Positions 36,159-48,449 of a stretch of DNA of 64,000 nt are shown here, in pieces. Within the stretch, counting starts at the first letter, position 1; each line of letters begins with the position of its first letter. A program made the translations under genes and the position numbers. The stretch comes from Polytrichum commune (Eukaryota > Streptophyta > Polytrichopsida > Polytrichales > Polytrichaceae), in the NCBI GenBank assembly GCA_950295325.1, contig OX485803.1, positions 67,969,554-68,033,553 of the forward strand. Reading direction: 5' to 3'. A model generated the notes under the pieces. The model was given only the letters and a program-made list of their open reading frames with translations, made no database searches and was not told the origin of the DNA.

Positions 36159-36904
36159 TTGTTCTCCCTCTTTATTATGACACGTTTGGGAAACACACAA
36201 ACAAAAAAGTCGTATTATCGAGGTGTCATCTTCTCATTAATATGACAGATGTTGTAAAGTTGTCGTATTATCGAGGGAAAACGAAAACATAACTAATATG
36301 AGCTTTAAACTATATATACAACGAGTTTAAGCAATATAGATGGTATGAAATAATAACTCGTAACTCCAAACAAATGCAAATGTTCTCAAGAACTCTTGAA
36401 ATAGGAGTCCAAAGATCTTTGGTGTTGCCTACCCAAGTTAGCAACTGCCATCTTATCGAAATATCCTACTAACTTTTGAATACTGATAATTTCATTAACA
36501 CCAAAATATAAAGAGTTCTCTAATAAGAAACTATATAATAATGATGCATGACGTTTAGCATCAAGAAACTAGTGATATTAGATCACCCATGTACAAGGCA
36601 ACGTACTAGGTAGGAGGCCACTCTAACCCTAATCATGTCCATTCTACACTAGTAATCCTAATAATCATTAAGCTCCCAATCATCAGTGAGGTTCCCAAGT
36701 AGTTCCCAAGTATTTTAGATGTACATAACATAGATGAAAGGAATTTTAGCATCAACTACCTCTTTAATATGACAAAGCGGAGATTCTAAATGTTGCATCA
36801 TCGAGTGCCGTAGTTGTATAAAAGAGGGACTTTTGAACTAAAAAGTTTGGTCTCGCAAAAATGTGTCGTAATATTGAGGGTGTCATATTAACGAGGTCAG
36901 ATTG
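36159..36904. mobile_element. Non-autonomous pogo/Tigger-like element
   Basis: The left end has 'ctccctctttattatgacacg' with a subterminal 'gtcgtattatcgagg'. The right end has 'gtgtcgtaatattgagggtgtcatattaacgagg'. These inverted, paired GTCGTATTA-type motifs resemble Tigger/pogo termini, and the same signature recurs at about 60745-60830. The interior lacks a transposase. Confidence 0.45.
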
Positions 36905-39589
36905 TAATGGTTTGTGCGAGTGCAGATGATATCACATACAAGCATACCTCTCATCCATCCAACATAAAAATTTCACCCCATGTATGTTTGTGCTTGACTC
37001 ATCTCAATGGCTTGGACTACAAAGTTTATGGTATTTAATGTCACGTACAATATTTGCCAGGGGTTTAAACTAGATGCCTAGAGGTTTCAAAGTGTCACGT
37101 CCACCAATTGCCGATATGTTACTATTTGTCAACATAAGTAACTTTCCAAGTGAAAAATATACACATTATGATATTTAGCACACTGGGGTACTCCGAATGA
37201 TAGTTTTGCGTTCAAGTATGCAAGGGGAAGATATTGTTAAGCATACTAATGGGAAGTGTCACGTGTTTACATTTTAGTATGCAAGAGAGAGATATTCTCG
37301 AGCATACGAATGTCCAGTGTTGGTTGTGTACACTTTAGTCAACTTGTAGACCATTGTGTAACATAGGCATACACCTCATACTACCATTGAACACACTCAT
37401 GCCAAGATATTAGTGAGTGCACTTGAACGCCAATTGTCATGGGGTGACACTAACTGTGAAGTTATTGGTCATTGGTGTAACCTAGCATGCGCTTCAAAAT
37501 AGGGTAGTGACACTTTTACGCATGTAACATTACATACCATAAACAATGTAGACTAATCCGGGCTCTTTGAAAGTTAATTCCATGTCAAATCCACTAAATA
37601 TAGTAACGCGTGAGTTGCATGGGGTTTTATGTTGGATAAATGAGATGTATGCTCGTATTCTCTCTATGTATGTATGTATGTATGTATATGTGTATAAGTT
37701 TGTGGTTGGCTCATCTCAAGTTACATGGACTAAACTACCATAAGGCACATGTGGGTCACTCAATAGGATTTTGTGCAACGGAGGGGTATTTGTTTAGGGG
37801 ATATTTACTTCCAAGGCATGAGTTAAAGGTTCCCTCTAATTACTTAATTCTTTAAAACAACCTATTTGTTTGCACCCTATCATTACTTATATTTCCCATG
37901 CCAATGCAATTTATTGTAGTCTTTATTCCTGTGAAGTAATTAAAAGTAATCCATGTTCATGCATACCATTGCATGAATACAAAATCGATGTTCATACATA
38001 TTATTACAAACATGATTCCTAAAGTCATGAACTTTAGAGGGACTTCAAACAAAACACAACCACATCATACTTGCATATCATACACAACCATATCAACAAA
38101 TAAAATATCATATACCATTTTGATTACAAAATACAGTTGTATTCACCCAAAAAATTGATTATGTGCTAAAAAACACAAAATACACTCCGTAGGAGTGTGC
38201 GCACGAGCACAAAGAAAATCCTATATGGGTACCAAACAAAAAATGACAACCTCAAAATTTGACAACCTCTTGCAAATTTTGAATCCCCTAGCTCCAAATT
38301 CTTAATCATACTAAACATAAACCTTGGGATCCTAAACTTCAGCCTCTATATTAGTTCTACTAAAAAGTAATGGCCCACATTTATACCTATCTACTTTACT
38401 TATCATGGGATTGTCCACTTTTAATGGACCCTTCATTACTTCGAATTCCTTTACAATTTTTAATTGAAATGAATTTAATACTCCCTCTATTATGCTGCAC
38501 ATCATTTTTAAAATGCACTAAGTGCCCACCCGTATTGTAAGGTGCCTCTTAGTTCATTCTTTTTAGGATGCCAAACTACAATTTTCACATGGGACCAAAA
38601 TGGGTTTTGAGCAATATGAATTGACACGTGACAGATCTTCAAGATCATTAATGTATTGAAAGCTAAAGTAGGAAGCACATTGCAATAACTGAGGGCCTTT
38701 GAAGCTAATTCCACTGTCAAATCAACTTCACAAAGAAACTTTCAAGTGGCATATTATTTCAAGGCTTCTATGTTGGATGAATGAGATACGCTTGTATGCA
38801 ATAATAAACTCATTCATCGTGGATGAAAGGGTTGTAGTAAAAACAAACCTCCTACATGTTAAGGGTTGATTCATGTTCATTAGGCATGGTCAGACTAATT
38901 TGGGATCACTAATGCTATTTCCATAGTCAAATAATCTCAAAACAATCATTTGCAATCTATAAAATACTCTATGTTTTCACCTTCCTAATGGATGGGTTTA
39001 TGCAAACACCACACATATTGAATAAGGTAAAAGCACACCTTGCAAACACTTTTGAGCACCACAATCCCTTACCTAACCCAAACATATTTATTTATTATTT
39101 TAGTTGGGTCAGCAATTACGTTATGAGCACAATCACATTAAGATCACATGGATCAAAGCATATCTAGTGTCTATACAAATGTTTAAAAGTCACAAACCTC
39201 ATTTGACCCTTCCTAGCCATGGCAAGATCCCCCATAATGGACACAATTGTCCATTGAAATGTTGTCTCTTGCAACGAATGAGCTATGTTTTTTTTTTGTC
39301 CTTAGTACAACTACATTGATTATCCCAATTGGTGCATGTTACTAGCTGGAGTTACGCAGTGCTATAACTATTATAATGAAAATGTAATAGTTTACGAAGC
39401 GAAGTCATTAATGTTCAATAATGTCCTATCAACTTTTGCTAGTAAAAATTGAATTCCTGAGTTGTGCATTATTTCACTGCATGACTCTGAATAGTAATAC
39501 AGACTAATTGGGATAATCAGTGTAGTGTTCATGTTGAATTACAAAGTTGCGTACTTTAATGGAAAAGTGGATGTCAGAATTGGGATGGA
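36905..39589. other. Intergenic, fragments of dispersed repeats only
   Basis: Contains degraded pieces of the 'ctcatccatccaac' repeat and a (TATG)n run at about 37666-37688. No gene was recognised. Confidence 0.4.
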
Positions 39590-42500
39590 AATGGGCGCTT
39601 CTAGTTGAGAACTGGCACCATATGTACGCCGCTGTCCATGCATGCCACTATTTAATGTTCATCTGGTTTATTCACTTCATTTATTGTGGAAATAAGGGTG
39701 GCAGTATGGTGACTATCCAGTGCACACTGCACCATGCACAAAGTAATAACTTCTCATCAATCCTGCAATACAAGTATTTCAAGCACCTGAAATTGATGAA
39801 CATAAATGGCTTGGAGAGATTAAACAGTTTTCATTGACAGTTGACATCCTTCGAACAGATTGATTGTCAGCTTTGAATCCAGACACTCCCAGCATCAGGT
39901 AGTACAAAAATTTACACCACCCTCAGGGCAGATGTGTTGAGCACATGGAGAAAGCATTTGACTTTACCATCAAGGCCATTCCCAAGCACTTCAAATGATA
40001 TTTTAGGGTTAAATGTGTGAGACAATCAGCCACAGCCAGCGTAAAAATGTGCCTTGTAAGAGCACTGAATGGACAGTTCAAGAGGAGTGAATCAAGACAT
40101 CGCTCTGGTGTAGTACAAATTGACAAAGAAGCTTCAGAGTGCAACTCACAAATCTCTAACCACTCTTGGCCCAGATTCTACTCTTGAGAGGCCTCATTTG
40201 TTGCATCTGAAAATGCTAAAGCATATTGTCAAAGCATCTGTTCCAAAGCCACTCTACAGAACAATGGTGGAAATAGCTTAATGGCAAAGAGTAAATTGAG
40301 ATGGCTCCAGTATGCAAGAGCATCCTTCTGTTATTCAAGCGCTAGTGTACAAATCCTTGAAAGGGGGGTTAGCTGAGGTTAACCTACTCCTATCCTCAAT
40401 AAATATCAATGTCAGTGGTGCCATGTAGTATAATGGAAACTTGGGACTCTTGTACAAGAGTGCTGAGCAAGCCCTCAGGTCCTTTTACATCCCCTAATTA
40501 TTATCAAAACCACCATTTCTGTAATGTCCTTGATCCCATGGCAAACAAAGAAAAACTACAAAGGCAATTTTGAGAGCAAATGTACCTTACTAAGAGAAGT
40601 TTTCATGCTTAACCCTAGCCTTCAGAATACCCGGAACAGGGGGCCAAGGTTTACCAGCTACAGGCATAGAAGCATAGTAAGGAGAGCTGGGGACATCAGG
40701 ATATGTGGAGCGCTGGAAAACACCAGAAACTAGAGGCGAGTCCTCCTCAAAATGTACAAGACCATCATCAAAATTAGTATGGTTCAAAGCCTCAGCGCTA
40801 TCTCCGCCTTGCTGCTCCTGCAAGCTCATTGCCTTGAGCACATATGCATCATCATGTAGCTCAAACGGTGTACTGCAGTCATCCAGGCAACATATGAAAC
40901 AGTGTATGAACTGATGAACTGATGAGCCAGCTTTAAAGAGACAGATCATGCAGAAACATGCTACGATAGGTGGACAATTCTTACACAGTGCAGGAGTGAA
41001 GGAGCAATACATATACTCTAATGACCCAGCCATGAAGAAAATGCTCAGGTGCTTAAAGTTCACATGTCAGCTATTTGCAACCACTCATTATCCAGAAAAG
41101 CGATTTCTTCCTAACTATGTGATTCAGACACCAGGCTGAACCATGAATAGTCCATCTTTGAAAATGTACTAGGTTGAACAACTGTCAAAACTGCTGAGCA
41201 GCGCATGTCTTCTGGAAGGGAATTAGTGTCAACAATACTCTCTATGAGCTACCATGTGAACAGTTCTGCCATGTATTGGAAACTCGGATCAATCTGCTAT
41301 GTGTTGAAGGTAACTCAGAACTTCACCATGTACACAACAAAGATATGAAGTCCAATTATATAAAAAAGGGGTCACCTAGATTGTAAGTGTCACGAACCTG
41401 TTAAAGTCAAAGTGTACAACTTGCATATCTTCTGATATCTCTACCTCCACAGTCGCCTGAGGACGAGTCTGAGTGCAAATAGAAAGGAAAAAATTACCAC
41501 CTGTCTAGAAACAAGTCAACCCATTCTTTTGGCATACCAGTTAACACCACAACACACTGTCTGACTATAATCTACATTTGATTTTCAACGGTCTGACGCT
41601 GATGGCAAAGAAAATTAAACGTAGTAGGTACAGAAATCACCCAGCTGATGGACTACATTCTACACATCTGCTCAAAGGCTACCCTTTAACTCATTTTGGG
41701 TCTTTCTCATCTAATTCCAAACAGACTACAGCTTACAACAACAGATAACAAACAAACTAGTGGGCAGAGAAAAACCTGGACAAGAATGAAGGGTAGGGCA
41801 ACACCCCCAGGCGGAACAGAATTGTTTCCGTGATAAAGTCGTTCATTGCGCATGACCAGATTGCGCAGGCCTACCATCTGTTTAGATCCCAAGGAGGGAG
41901 CATTAGACAAGCTGACTTAACCTTACAATATCTCACTTCATTTCTGGGACATCATTTCTAGAGGGAGGGAAAAAGGTGCTTGATGTTAATATTACAGAAG
42001 AGTGTGTCCCTGATTTGTTGTGGAGCAATCAAATTAGGATTTATTTACAGAAAGTCAAGTGCCAGCTGTTAAAAAAATTAACACCGCACTCCTGCATTAA
42101 AGCAAAAGTGCTGTCCCCAGCAAGTCAATTTGCAGAAACATGTGCCCGCGTTACCTGTGCTTGTAATTCGTGTAAATAAGCAGCCTTCCGGGCTATTTCT
42201 CCCCTGACACGCATCCCTTCTGCCTGCACCATATCAGTGATGATTTTTCTTAGTCTGCAAGTAAGTAACTGGACAGAGTACAAATATCTTCACCTATTAA
42301 TGCAAAGGAAGAAACCACTATCCACTTCCTATGTCTCTTAGTCCTTCGGTTCTTCCAGCCGGACCTTCTAACTACAACAACATTCCAATCCTGCAAAGGA
42401 ACAAGGGATAGAACTGCAGAGATGGAAAGACACCTTTAAAGATTGGACGTCACTAAGACTTGCACATGGAAGTCCCTTCCACTGAATGTCTTTCTTGTCT

Positions 42501-43775
42501 TTGAGAATAATACCCATCGCCATGAGCACATTAAGAGCATCATACACACGCCGACGGATGTTCTTTTCATCATATTGTTGCTGCCCAGCAAACTTACATT
42601 GTTAGCTCTGTGAATACAACACTCTGCAAATACATCATGCAATTTTCACCAAAAAAATAAACAAACAATTCTCTCTACGAATGTGTGATGACTTGCAGAA
42701 CAGATTCGTGTACAAATCCATCATTGAACTCCCAACAAGTCAATGACCCATTCTCTAGTTTGCCTATATAGCATACTGACTCACCTTATCTGCTGATACA
42801 TGGGGACTATCAGGATTTGTAACTTCAGCCACTAATTCATCGGCCACCTGTCGAACCCCCCAGAAGCAGAACTGTAAATAATCAGAATGTGAACACTAAC
42901 GAGATCCACAGGAGATCCCTTCAGTCAAACTCCATTCCTCAACTGTAGTGACCACTAAAACCTGATGCTGATGGCCTCGAAGCGATAAATTAATCTATCA
43001 AGTGAGATTAATATAGTAGATAAATATGACAACAAAAAGTTCCACCTCTCAAAACTCTGTTCAACCAAAACCTTGGGTACAACTGAAAACCTTAAAGTTA
43101 GAACTTGCCTCGTTGTAAGTAGTTCGCCCCTTGCTTTCCACTTTCTCACAAACTGGTACATACAACATAAATAAGAAGAAATCGGTGCAATTGTTACAGA
43201 CAAATACTACGAGAGAATCACATTGCTTCATAAAACTTCAATGTGTACGAGTATGTCGATAGCCATGAGCATAACTATATTGTAGCTTCGGTGTGTAACA
43301 GTATGCTTGGTTCACTCCTCATCTAGGTGTCAATAGCCATGAGCATAACCATATTGTAACTTCAAACCGCTCAGGAACTCAAGCAACAACAACTATTGTT
43401 GTAGAGCAGAAATTCAACAGCGAAGTCATAAGGTCCACCATTCCAGACCATTGGAGAAGGTATCAAAGGCAACACCTCAGATCTAGGCATACAGGAAAAA
43501 AGGCATTTAAAGGTTAGTATCTGAACCCCTCATGCTGAAATGGCGAAGTCCTTTTCCATTCTTCTCCCCGCCTGTGGCTCTTTCACCCCGCTTCTTCTTT
43601 CCCCTGATAAAACCACGAGGGTAAGAAGCAATTCACAATGCCACCAATGACGAGGAATTGCTGCATTGTCTTGCTCAAGATAGTCTGAAGCCCTGAAGAC
43701 TACGAACCTGCAGATACTGACACTGACACTACCATACAGACAAAACCTCACTCTGATCCAAGCAAAAACAGAAGT
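39590..43775. repeat. Segmental duplication, copy B (carries DP exons 2-9)
   Basis: Counterpart of 16790-21185 in the same orientation, about 22.8 kb away. Every DP exon from 2 to 9 has exactly the same length in both copies, while introns differ by indels. Homology ends in intron 1 at about 43775, after which the sequence is unrelated to copy A and soon contains a cyclin-L exon. Confidence 0.8.
40590..43603 (-). CDS. E2F dimerisation partner DP, copy 2, lacking its own exon 1
   Basis: Exons: 43527-43603, 43109-43152, 42785-42847, 42434-42580, 42155-42223, 41776-41877, 41398-41468 and 40590-40872. Lengths and phases equal those of copy 1, and no stops occur in frame. Protein differences are scattered and mild (for example AEVTNPD for AEFTNPD, KDIQWKG for [18 protein letters not shown] for [11 protein letters not shown]), so selection may still act. 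The DNA-binding and dimerisation domains are complete. No counterpart of DP exon 1 (the MVSNGDHT peptide) was found upstream. Instead a cyclin-L first exon with a matching phase-2 donor lies 421 bases away on the same strand. Exon 2 begins one base into a codon, so it needs such a donor. Confidence 0.85.
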
Positions 43776-44023
43776 TAATGAAGGAAACCCTACAGACAAA
43801 AATGCACTAAGCAATTAAAACTCGTGAGCCTACTTATCAGCTGAATATTTTCGGGGAAATAGGAGTAGATATAGCAATTGAGGATGAAAGTCGAAGACTC
43901 TCAAAGCACACGCTCTTCGAAACCAGCAACCGACCTCACTACAGCAAGTGAGGGACATGATGGAAATGATGAAAATCCTCCAGATTCATGATAAAACGGC
44001 CCAGTTAGGTTGCAAGGGCGTAC

Positions 44024-44175
44024 AGTTTCATTAAATTGCCGCTCTCCTGAATAAGGTCACACCCAAAACGTCGCAAAAGTGTTTCACTCTTCTCATCGAC
44101 GCCGTCTTTTTGTGATGGAGAATTTGAAATTTGCTCTTGAGTAACATCGAGAGTGTCGAGGGCAGTGTAAATCAT
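44024..44175 (-). CDS. Cyclin-L first exon (N-terminal 50 residues)
   Basis: Starts MIYTALDTLDVTQEQ and continues through SPSQKDGVDE to FGCDLIQESGNLMKL. This matches the beginning of plant cyclin-L (RCY1/MOS12, an RS-rich cyclin that works with CDKG kinases in splicing), where MIYTA.D, SPSRKDGIDE and GCDLIQESGILLKLPQ are expected. The frame stops shortly after KL unless it splices at CT|GTACGC, the same place where the family continues with PQ. The rest of cyclin-L (the cyclin box with ATGQVLFHRFY) is not present downstream; DP exons 2-9 are. It is either a captured fragment or the first exon of a chimeric gene. Confidence 0.8.
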
Positions 44176-44229
44176 TTAGGCAGCACCTCGGACACCAAAC
44201 CACCCCGAATATAGCACTCCGCGCTTACT

Positions 44230-44440
44230 CACTCGAGGCGTCCAAAATCACACAAAACTCATCCCCAGAGCCCAGCTTCTTAGTCCGCTCCACAAATATC
44301 GCTGTAAACTTAGCACCAAGAAAGTGGCACCAATCTGAAAACCCTCCGGAAACCACATCAAAAAAATCACGTGCGATGCTCTCCTCGCGTCCCCCGGCTT
44401 GTACGCGGTGCTCCCACTTGTGGTGGGGCAAAAGTAGAGA
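44230..44440 (-). other. Possible upstream exon or 5' UTR of the cyclin-L/DP unit
   Basis: An open minus-strand stretch without ATG that ends exactly at a strong splice donor (TCGA|GTGAGTAAG, donor at 44229). It lies about 54 bases upstream of the cyclin-L ATG. Its peptide (GGFSDWCHFLGAKFTAIFV and later residues) matches nothing I recognise. A non-coding leader exon is the simplest reading. Confidence 0.25.
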
Positions 44441-45590
44441 AATAACGAACGGCTGATGCTGAGACCGGTCTCAAACGAACGGAAGAGAGTAGAGGAAGAC
44501 GGAGCAAGGATCGCCGTTGGCAATCGATGCGCAGAGGAAGTGGACGATCATCGAATGGCTTGGCCCTCGATGATGCGATGCACCTCAAACCCTTGTCTGA
44601 CGATCATCTCTACCATTCCCAAAGCACGCTGCCATACGCCCGCAGTATCGTATCGTAGTTCTCTGTATTACAATGTATCGCATGTCGTATTAATAGCCTA
44701 AACTGGCATCAACGGTCATAGGCTTCTCAAGTGTTCCACCCACTAAGATGATGACACGGTGTATTAGCAATGACTCTCGTCCCACCCAATCTTCTAAAAT
44801 ATTAAGTATGTGGGTGTTGTTTAGTTGGTTTTCATGTTCTCCACCTTCTACCGATTATATTTGCACAACACAACTCGTGTTGCATTAGCAAATCTATGAT
44901 GAAACATTTTTAAAAACCAAATTGAAAATTAGACATGCCTTGATGTAGTTATGGTTATCAGGAGTGCAAGTTTGTTGATTCTTTAACTGGATGCATAGGA
45001 CCTCCCAATAGTGAAGAGTAGTTGTTAAAGTGAAGCCATAGTCCAATCTCTTATACACATGTGTCTTTATGATGTTTGTTCTTTGATCATCACCAACCAA
45101 CATACCCATCAAATATAGGGGTCCGATTAAGAAAACAAACCACTTAAGACCCATCTACCTTGTGCTGAACTTGCACAATAATTTTCTATAGATAATTTTC
45201 ATCAGGAAGCCGAGATTGTGTCCATTGGCACCCAAAGTTTCTTGGAGAAAAATCACACATTCAAATTTGAGATATGCTATAAGGTTCTACAAATTGCTTT
45301 CAAAGTTCCTTCTCAATCCCTTCTCGATGAAAATTACACAAGATGATTGGCATTAAGTCAACCTATCTCATGGTGAGAGGAAATTAAATTGACAATTGCT
45401 GGATAAAAGAGAGGTTGCAATAATATGTTCTTTCTCAAGACAAATTTGACATTGTAAATATGTTGAAAGACCCCAACTTATTCTAGCAAAGCTACAAATG
45501 AAATGACAACACTAGAGATCCACTTCGTGATCAAATTAAAATATTCCGTGGCCACATACTTCAAGTGCAAACTTGCGATTGCAGATAGAT
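44441..45590. other. Intergenic, no gene recognised
   Basis: Possible promoter region of the minus-strand unit at its left edge. No TATA box stands out. The frames to the right are short. Confidence 0.35.
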
Positions 45591-46510
45591 AGATAAAGAT
45601 AGATAGATAAAAACTCCGGTCCTCTTTCGAGGCCGGCGTGAATGGAGTGTATGTTCATCTTGGCAATGAACCAGTACCCACCGGGCAAAGGAGCATTGGT
45701 GCAAGACTACTCTCCCCTTTCGAGAATAGACACTTTAGTAACCATAAAACATGTAACAGTAACCCATATTAATTATTAGGCGGGTAGTAGTGTCTTTTAT
45801 GTAGTATAAATAGTGATTATTTGTGCATGTGGTCGCCAAGTCATGATTCCACGGTTGGTTGGGTAGGGGTGGTTGTGTCAAACCAGTACGGTCCGGGTTC
45901 GATTCATGTTGAATTCGTTTGAGCGCACCATATGGGGTGTTATGACTTGGTGCTGCCCTTTGGGTAAATCAAAGACCGGAGAATTGTACCAACCAACTGG
46001 CTGCTATCCTTCTTTCTGAGCTATGGGTGGTATCATAATAACTAGTGGTCTTTACCACTACCCCTCTTTTATTCTATTGGTATTGATTGGTTGTTTTCTA
46101 TTCGTCATTTGTGTAGAAGTATTGAGCCGGCATATTGTATAGAAATAGTATTAATTTCCTTAAATGTGTGGTTAACTGAGTTTTCCGGTAATTTGAATAT
46201 TTTTTCCAATTGTTTTTTTGATGGAGCGTGTGTGGTGCCTCTAGCCCCGGCCGCGATGACTATAATCGGGTCTACTCTCCATCCTTGTTGAATGATGTTA
46301 TTGATTAGTGGTTGGTATTTTTGTATTTTGTTGTTTATTGTATCTTGTGAAAATCTGTCGTTTGTGTATGTGAATTCAATAAATTGTATGGTGAGGTTGT
46401 TTGTCGGAAGTATTGGTAGGGTGTTTTGGTGTGGGAGTTCACGAACGCATAGTAAATCAGGTTTAAATCTAGCATTGCAGTGGCATCGTTGTTGTCTGCA
46501 TCTTGCGATT
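45591..46510 (-). pseudogene. LINE 3' portion with SINE insertion
   Basis: On the minus strand from about 46505 the frame encodes RCRCNARFKPDLLCV, then EFTYTNDRFSQDT and AAGARGTTHAPS, and ends soon after HTFKEINTISIQYA. These are the same C-terminal blocks as in the 24-25 kb and 53-54 kb copies. The 3' UTR runs to a tail of GTTTTTATC plus TATC units (GATA on + at about 45587-45610). A SINE-like segment (about 45815-46040) lies in the 3' UTR. The copy is truncated at its 5' side near 46510. Confidence 0.7.
45815..46040 (+). mobile_element. tRNA-derived SINE inside a LINE 3' UTR
   Basis: The B box reads gggttcgattcat (45895-45907), with an A-box-like ttgggtaggggtgg about 36 bases before it. 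Downstream 'gacttggtgctgcc' and 'ccaactggctgctatcc' parallel the SINE at 32.85 kb. The LINE copy at 53 kb has no such insert at the matching place, which supports an insertion. Confidence 0.55.
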
Positions 46511-46898
46511 GCACTAAGTATCGCAAAGCATAACTCCTATGAAAGAAGGTCATTCTCTTATATATGTACACATATTTGTCTTCCACTTCTCTTGCATCCA
46601 AGTGTCGTGGTGACAAAGATGTATGGATTTTGTTTTTTGTGCTCACAACAAACAACAAGGTATCCACATGTCAGTTTGAGTTCACATGCAAGTAACATTT
46701 CCACCCCGTGAATCACATGACTGAATGTACCACTAGCCAATGGAATATTGTTTTGAAAACTCCACTTTAGTGCCCCATCTAGAAAACCCTATATTGTGTA
46801 CCACAAATGGCACATGTAGTTGAATATAGGCATGTTACAAAACTTTGATATGAATAAAAACACCATGAGGTTGGAGCTCTAGTGCATACTAAAGTTAA

Positions 46899-47426
46899 GG
46901 CCAAATTACACATTGACTAAGAGCCCTAATCATGAAAAGTCAAGGGCCCTTGAAATTCATCCAATGGTTGTGCATGGGAAATAGAATTCCAATTTTGCAA
47001 TTGATGGACCCTCAAACTTAATTTATAGTTCAAGTGGACCATGTTTAGGGACTGCGACATATGTTTGGGTTCATGTCCTCACCATGGTAATATAATATAC
47101 GAGCCTTGTTCGTGCACATTAGGGGCCCAACATATATGTATTGAACCCAATGGCAATTTCATTGATTACCACAACCCCTAGTTTTGTGTAAAACCCACCT
47201 CTTTTTGATAGGCCTAATGCAATATCCAGCACACCCCAAAACCTTATCCACTTGTTGTCAACATAGGGCACCGTGTAGCTTTATAATCGATTCAAATTTC
47301 TTTGGTCCCTCGGGCCTTCAAGATCTAGTGTAAAGTGAACTTGGATCATCCTGGCTTCTCAACCAATCACATCATTTATATATCACGGGTCCAGGGCCCT
47401 CACTTACCTCTAGTGCAAAGTGGCCC
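46899..47426. mobile_element. Harbinger-like TIR element, diverged copy d
   Basis: The ends are ggccaaattacacattgac and tctagtgcaaagtggccc, related to the GGGCCACTTCACAC family. It is the reverse complement counterpart of copy c at 25381-25902. It abuts copy e with only a few bases between, suggesting neighbouring or nested insertions. Confidence 0.5.
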
Positions 47427-47433
47427 TACCTTA

Positions 47434-48449
47434 GGGCTACTTCACACACGAGTCAAGGCGATGACCACGTAATTGTGAGGACTCTCAACTCTCATCCAAA
47501 GGCCGTACCGATTATTTAACTAAAATGGTTTGCATGAATTTTTGTTAGATCTATCTCTCGGGGGTGAGCCTAACTCAAATTCCAGCAAACCACGAGACAT
47601 TATTTATAGTCTACCTTATACAAAACCATGTAGAATGTATGATATAGGATAGTAATTTCATTGGGTCCTTAGACCTTTACCTTCCACAATAATCTCATGC
47701 TTAAGTACGCACTTTGAACCGGAGCCGTTAGTGCGCACTTAGTTGGTAGGTGCATACTTTACTCATATCATTTTCTAAACCCTTTGATTCAATGAATTGT
47801 GACAGGAAATGGATGAAACCTGAGATAACCCGCTTGATCGAAGCCCAACAGTGTGAAATCATTGCAAAGTTGAGCAAGCCGAACGCGCCGAGCAAGCGGG
47901 CAACGTTCGATGATGCAAACAATGAAGAATATTGTGTTGTTATGATGAGGACGTTGATGAAGTTATGGAAACGATGTGAATTAAAGAAGAACCACCTATC
48001 GATGACAAAATCCATCCTATCAAGACCATTTGGTGAGTTTGAAAGTGCTACCGACTTCAAAGGCTTCGAAGTTCTACACATCACTGTGCTCGACATCAAA
48101 GACCAATTGCTTTACTCCGATGTTCAAACGGAAGCTGCACATATGTATGATGAACTGCAACGGTCGTTTGAGACGTTTCAGCAAAACATTTACAAACTGA
48201 CATTGAATGTCAAGCGTAAAAAATTCATGCATATGCGACAAATGACTTTGCATGACATGTTCAAACAATAAAATATGAACCCTAATTTTTGTCAAAAAAA
48301 TTGCGCACTTAAGCAGGATGCGTACTTAAACGGGAGATTACTGTAGTGTGAAGTGAACTTGGACGGTCTCCACCTCTCTATTTTTTACCAATAAGAGATC
48401 TTAGAATGCAATTTATCACGGGCCTTCAGTCACGAGTGTGAAGTGGCCC
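47434..48449. mobile_element. Harbinger-like TIR element, copy e, split by a pogo-like insert
   Basis: The ends are gggctacttcacacacgag and cacgagtgtgaagtggccc. Outer arms match copies a and b in reverse order ('gtccttagacctt' before the insert, 'gtgtgaagtgaacttggacggtctc' after it). The continuity seen in copies a and b is broken here by 47687-48343. Confidence 0.65.
47687..48343 (+). mobile_element. pogo/Tigger-like element with a transposase-derived ORF
   Basis: Terminal inverted repeats CAATAATCTCATGCTTAAGT (left) and, in reverse complement, CAGTAATCTCCCGTTTAAGT (right); a TA follows the right end. The frame 47750-48271 (173 aa) ends 30 bases before the right TIR region in MRQMTLHDMFKQ, a typical layout for the C-terminal tail of a pogo-type transposase. 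No DDE catalytic core is present, so the element is internally deleted and would be non-autonomous. Comparison with uninterrupted copies a and b places the insertion at a TA within copy e. Confidence 0.55.
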
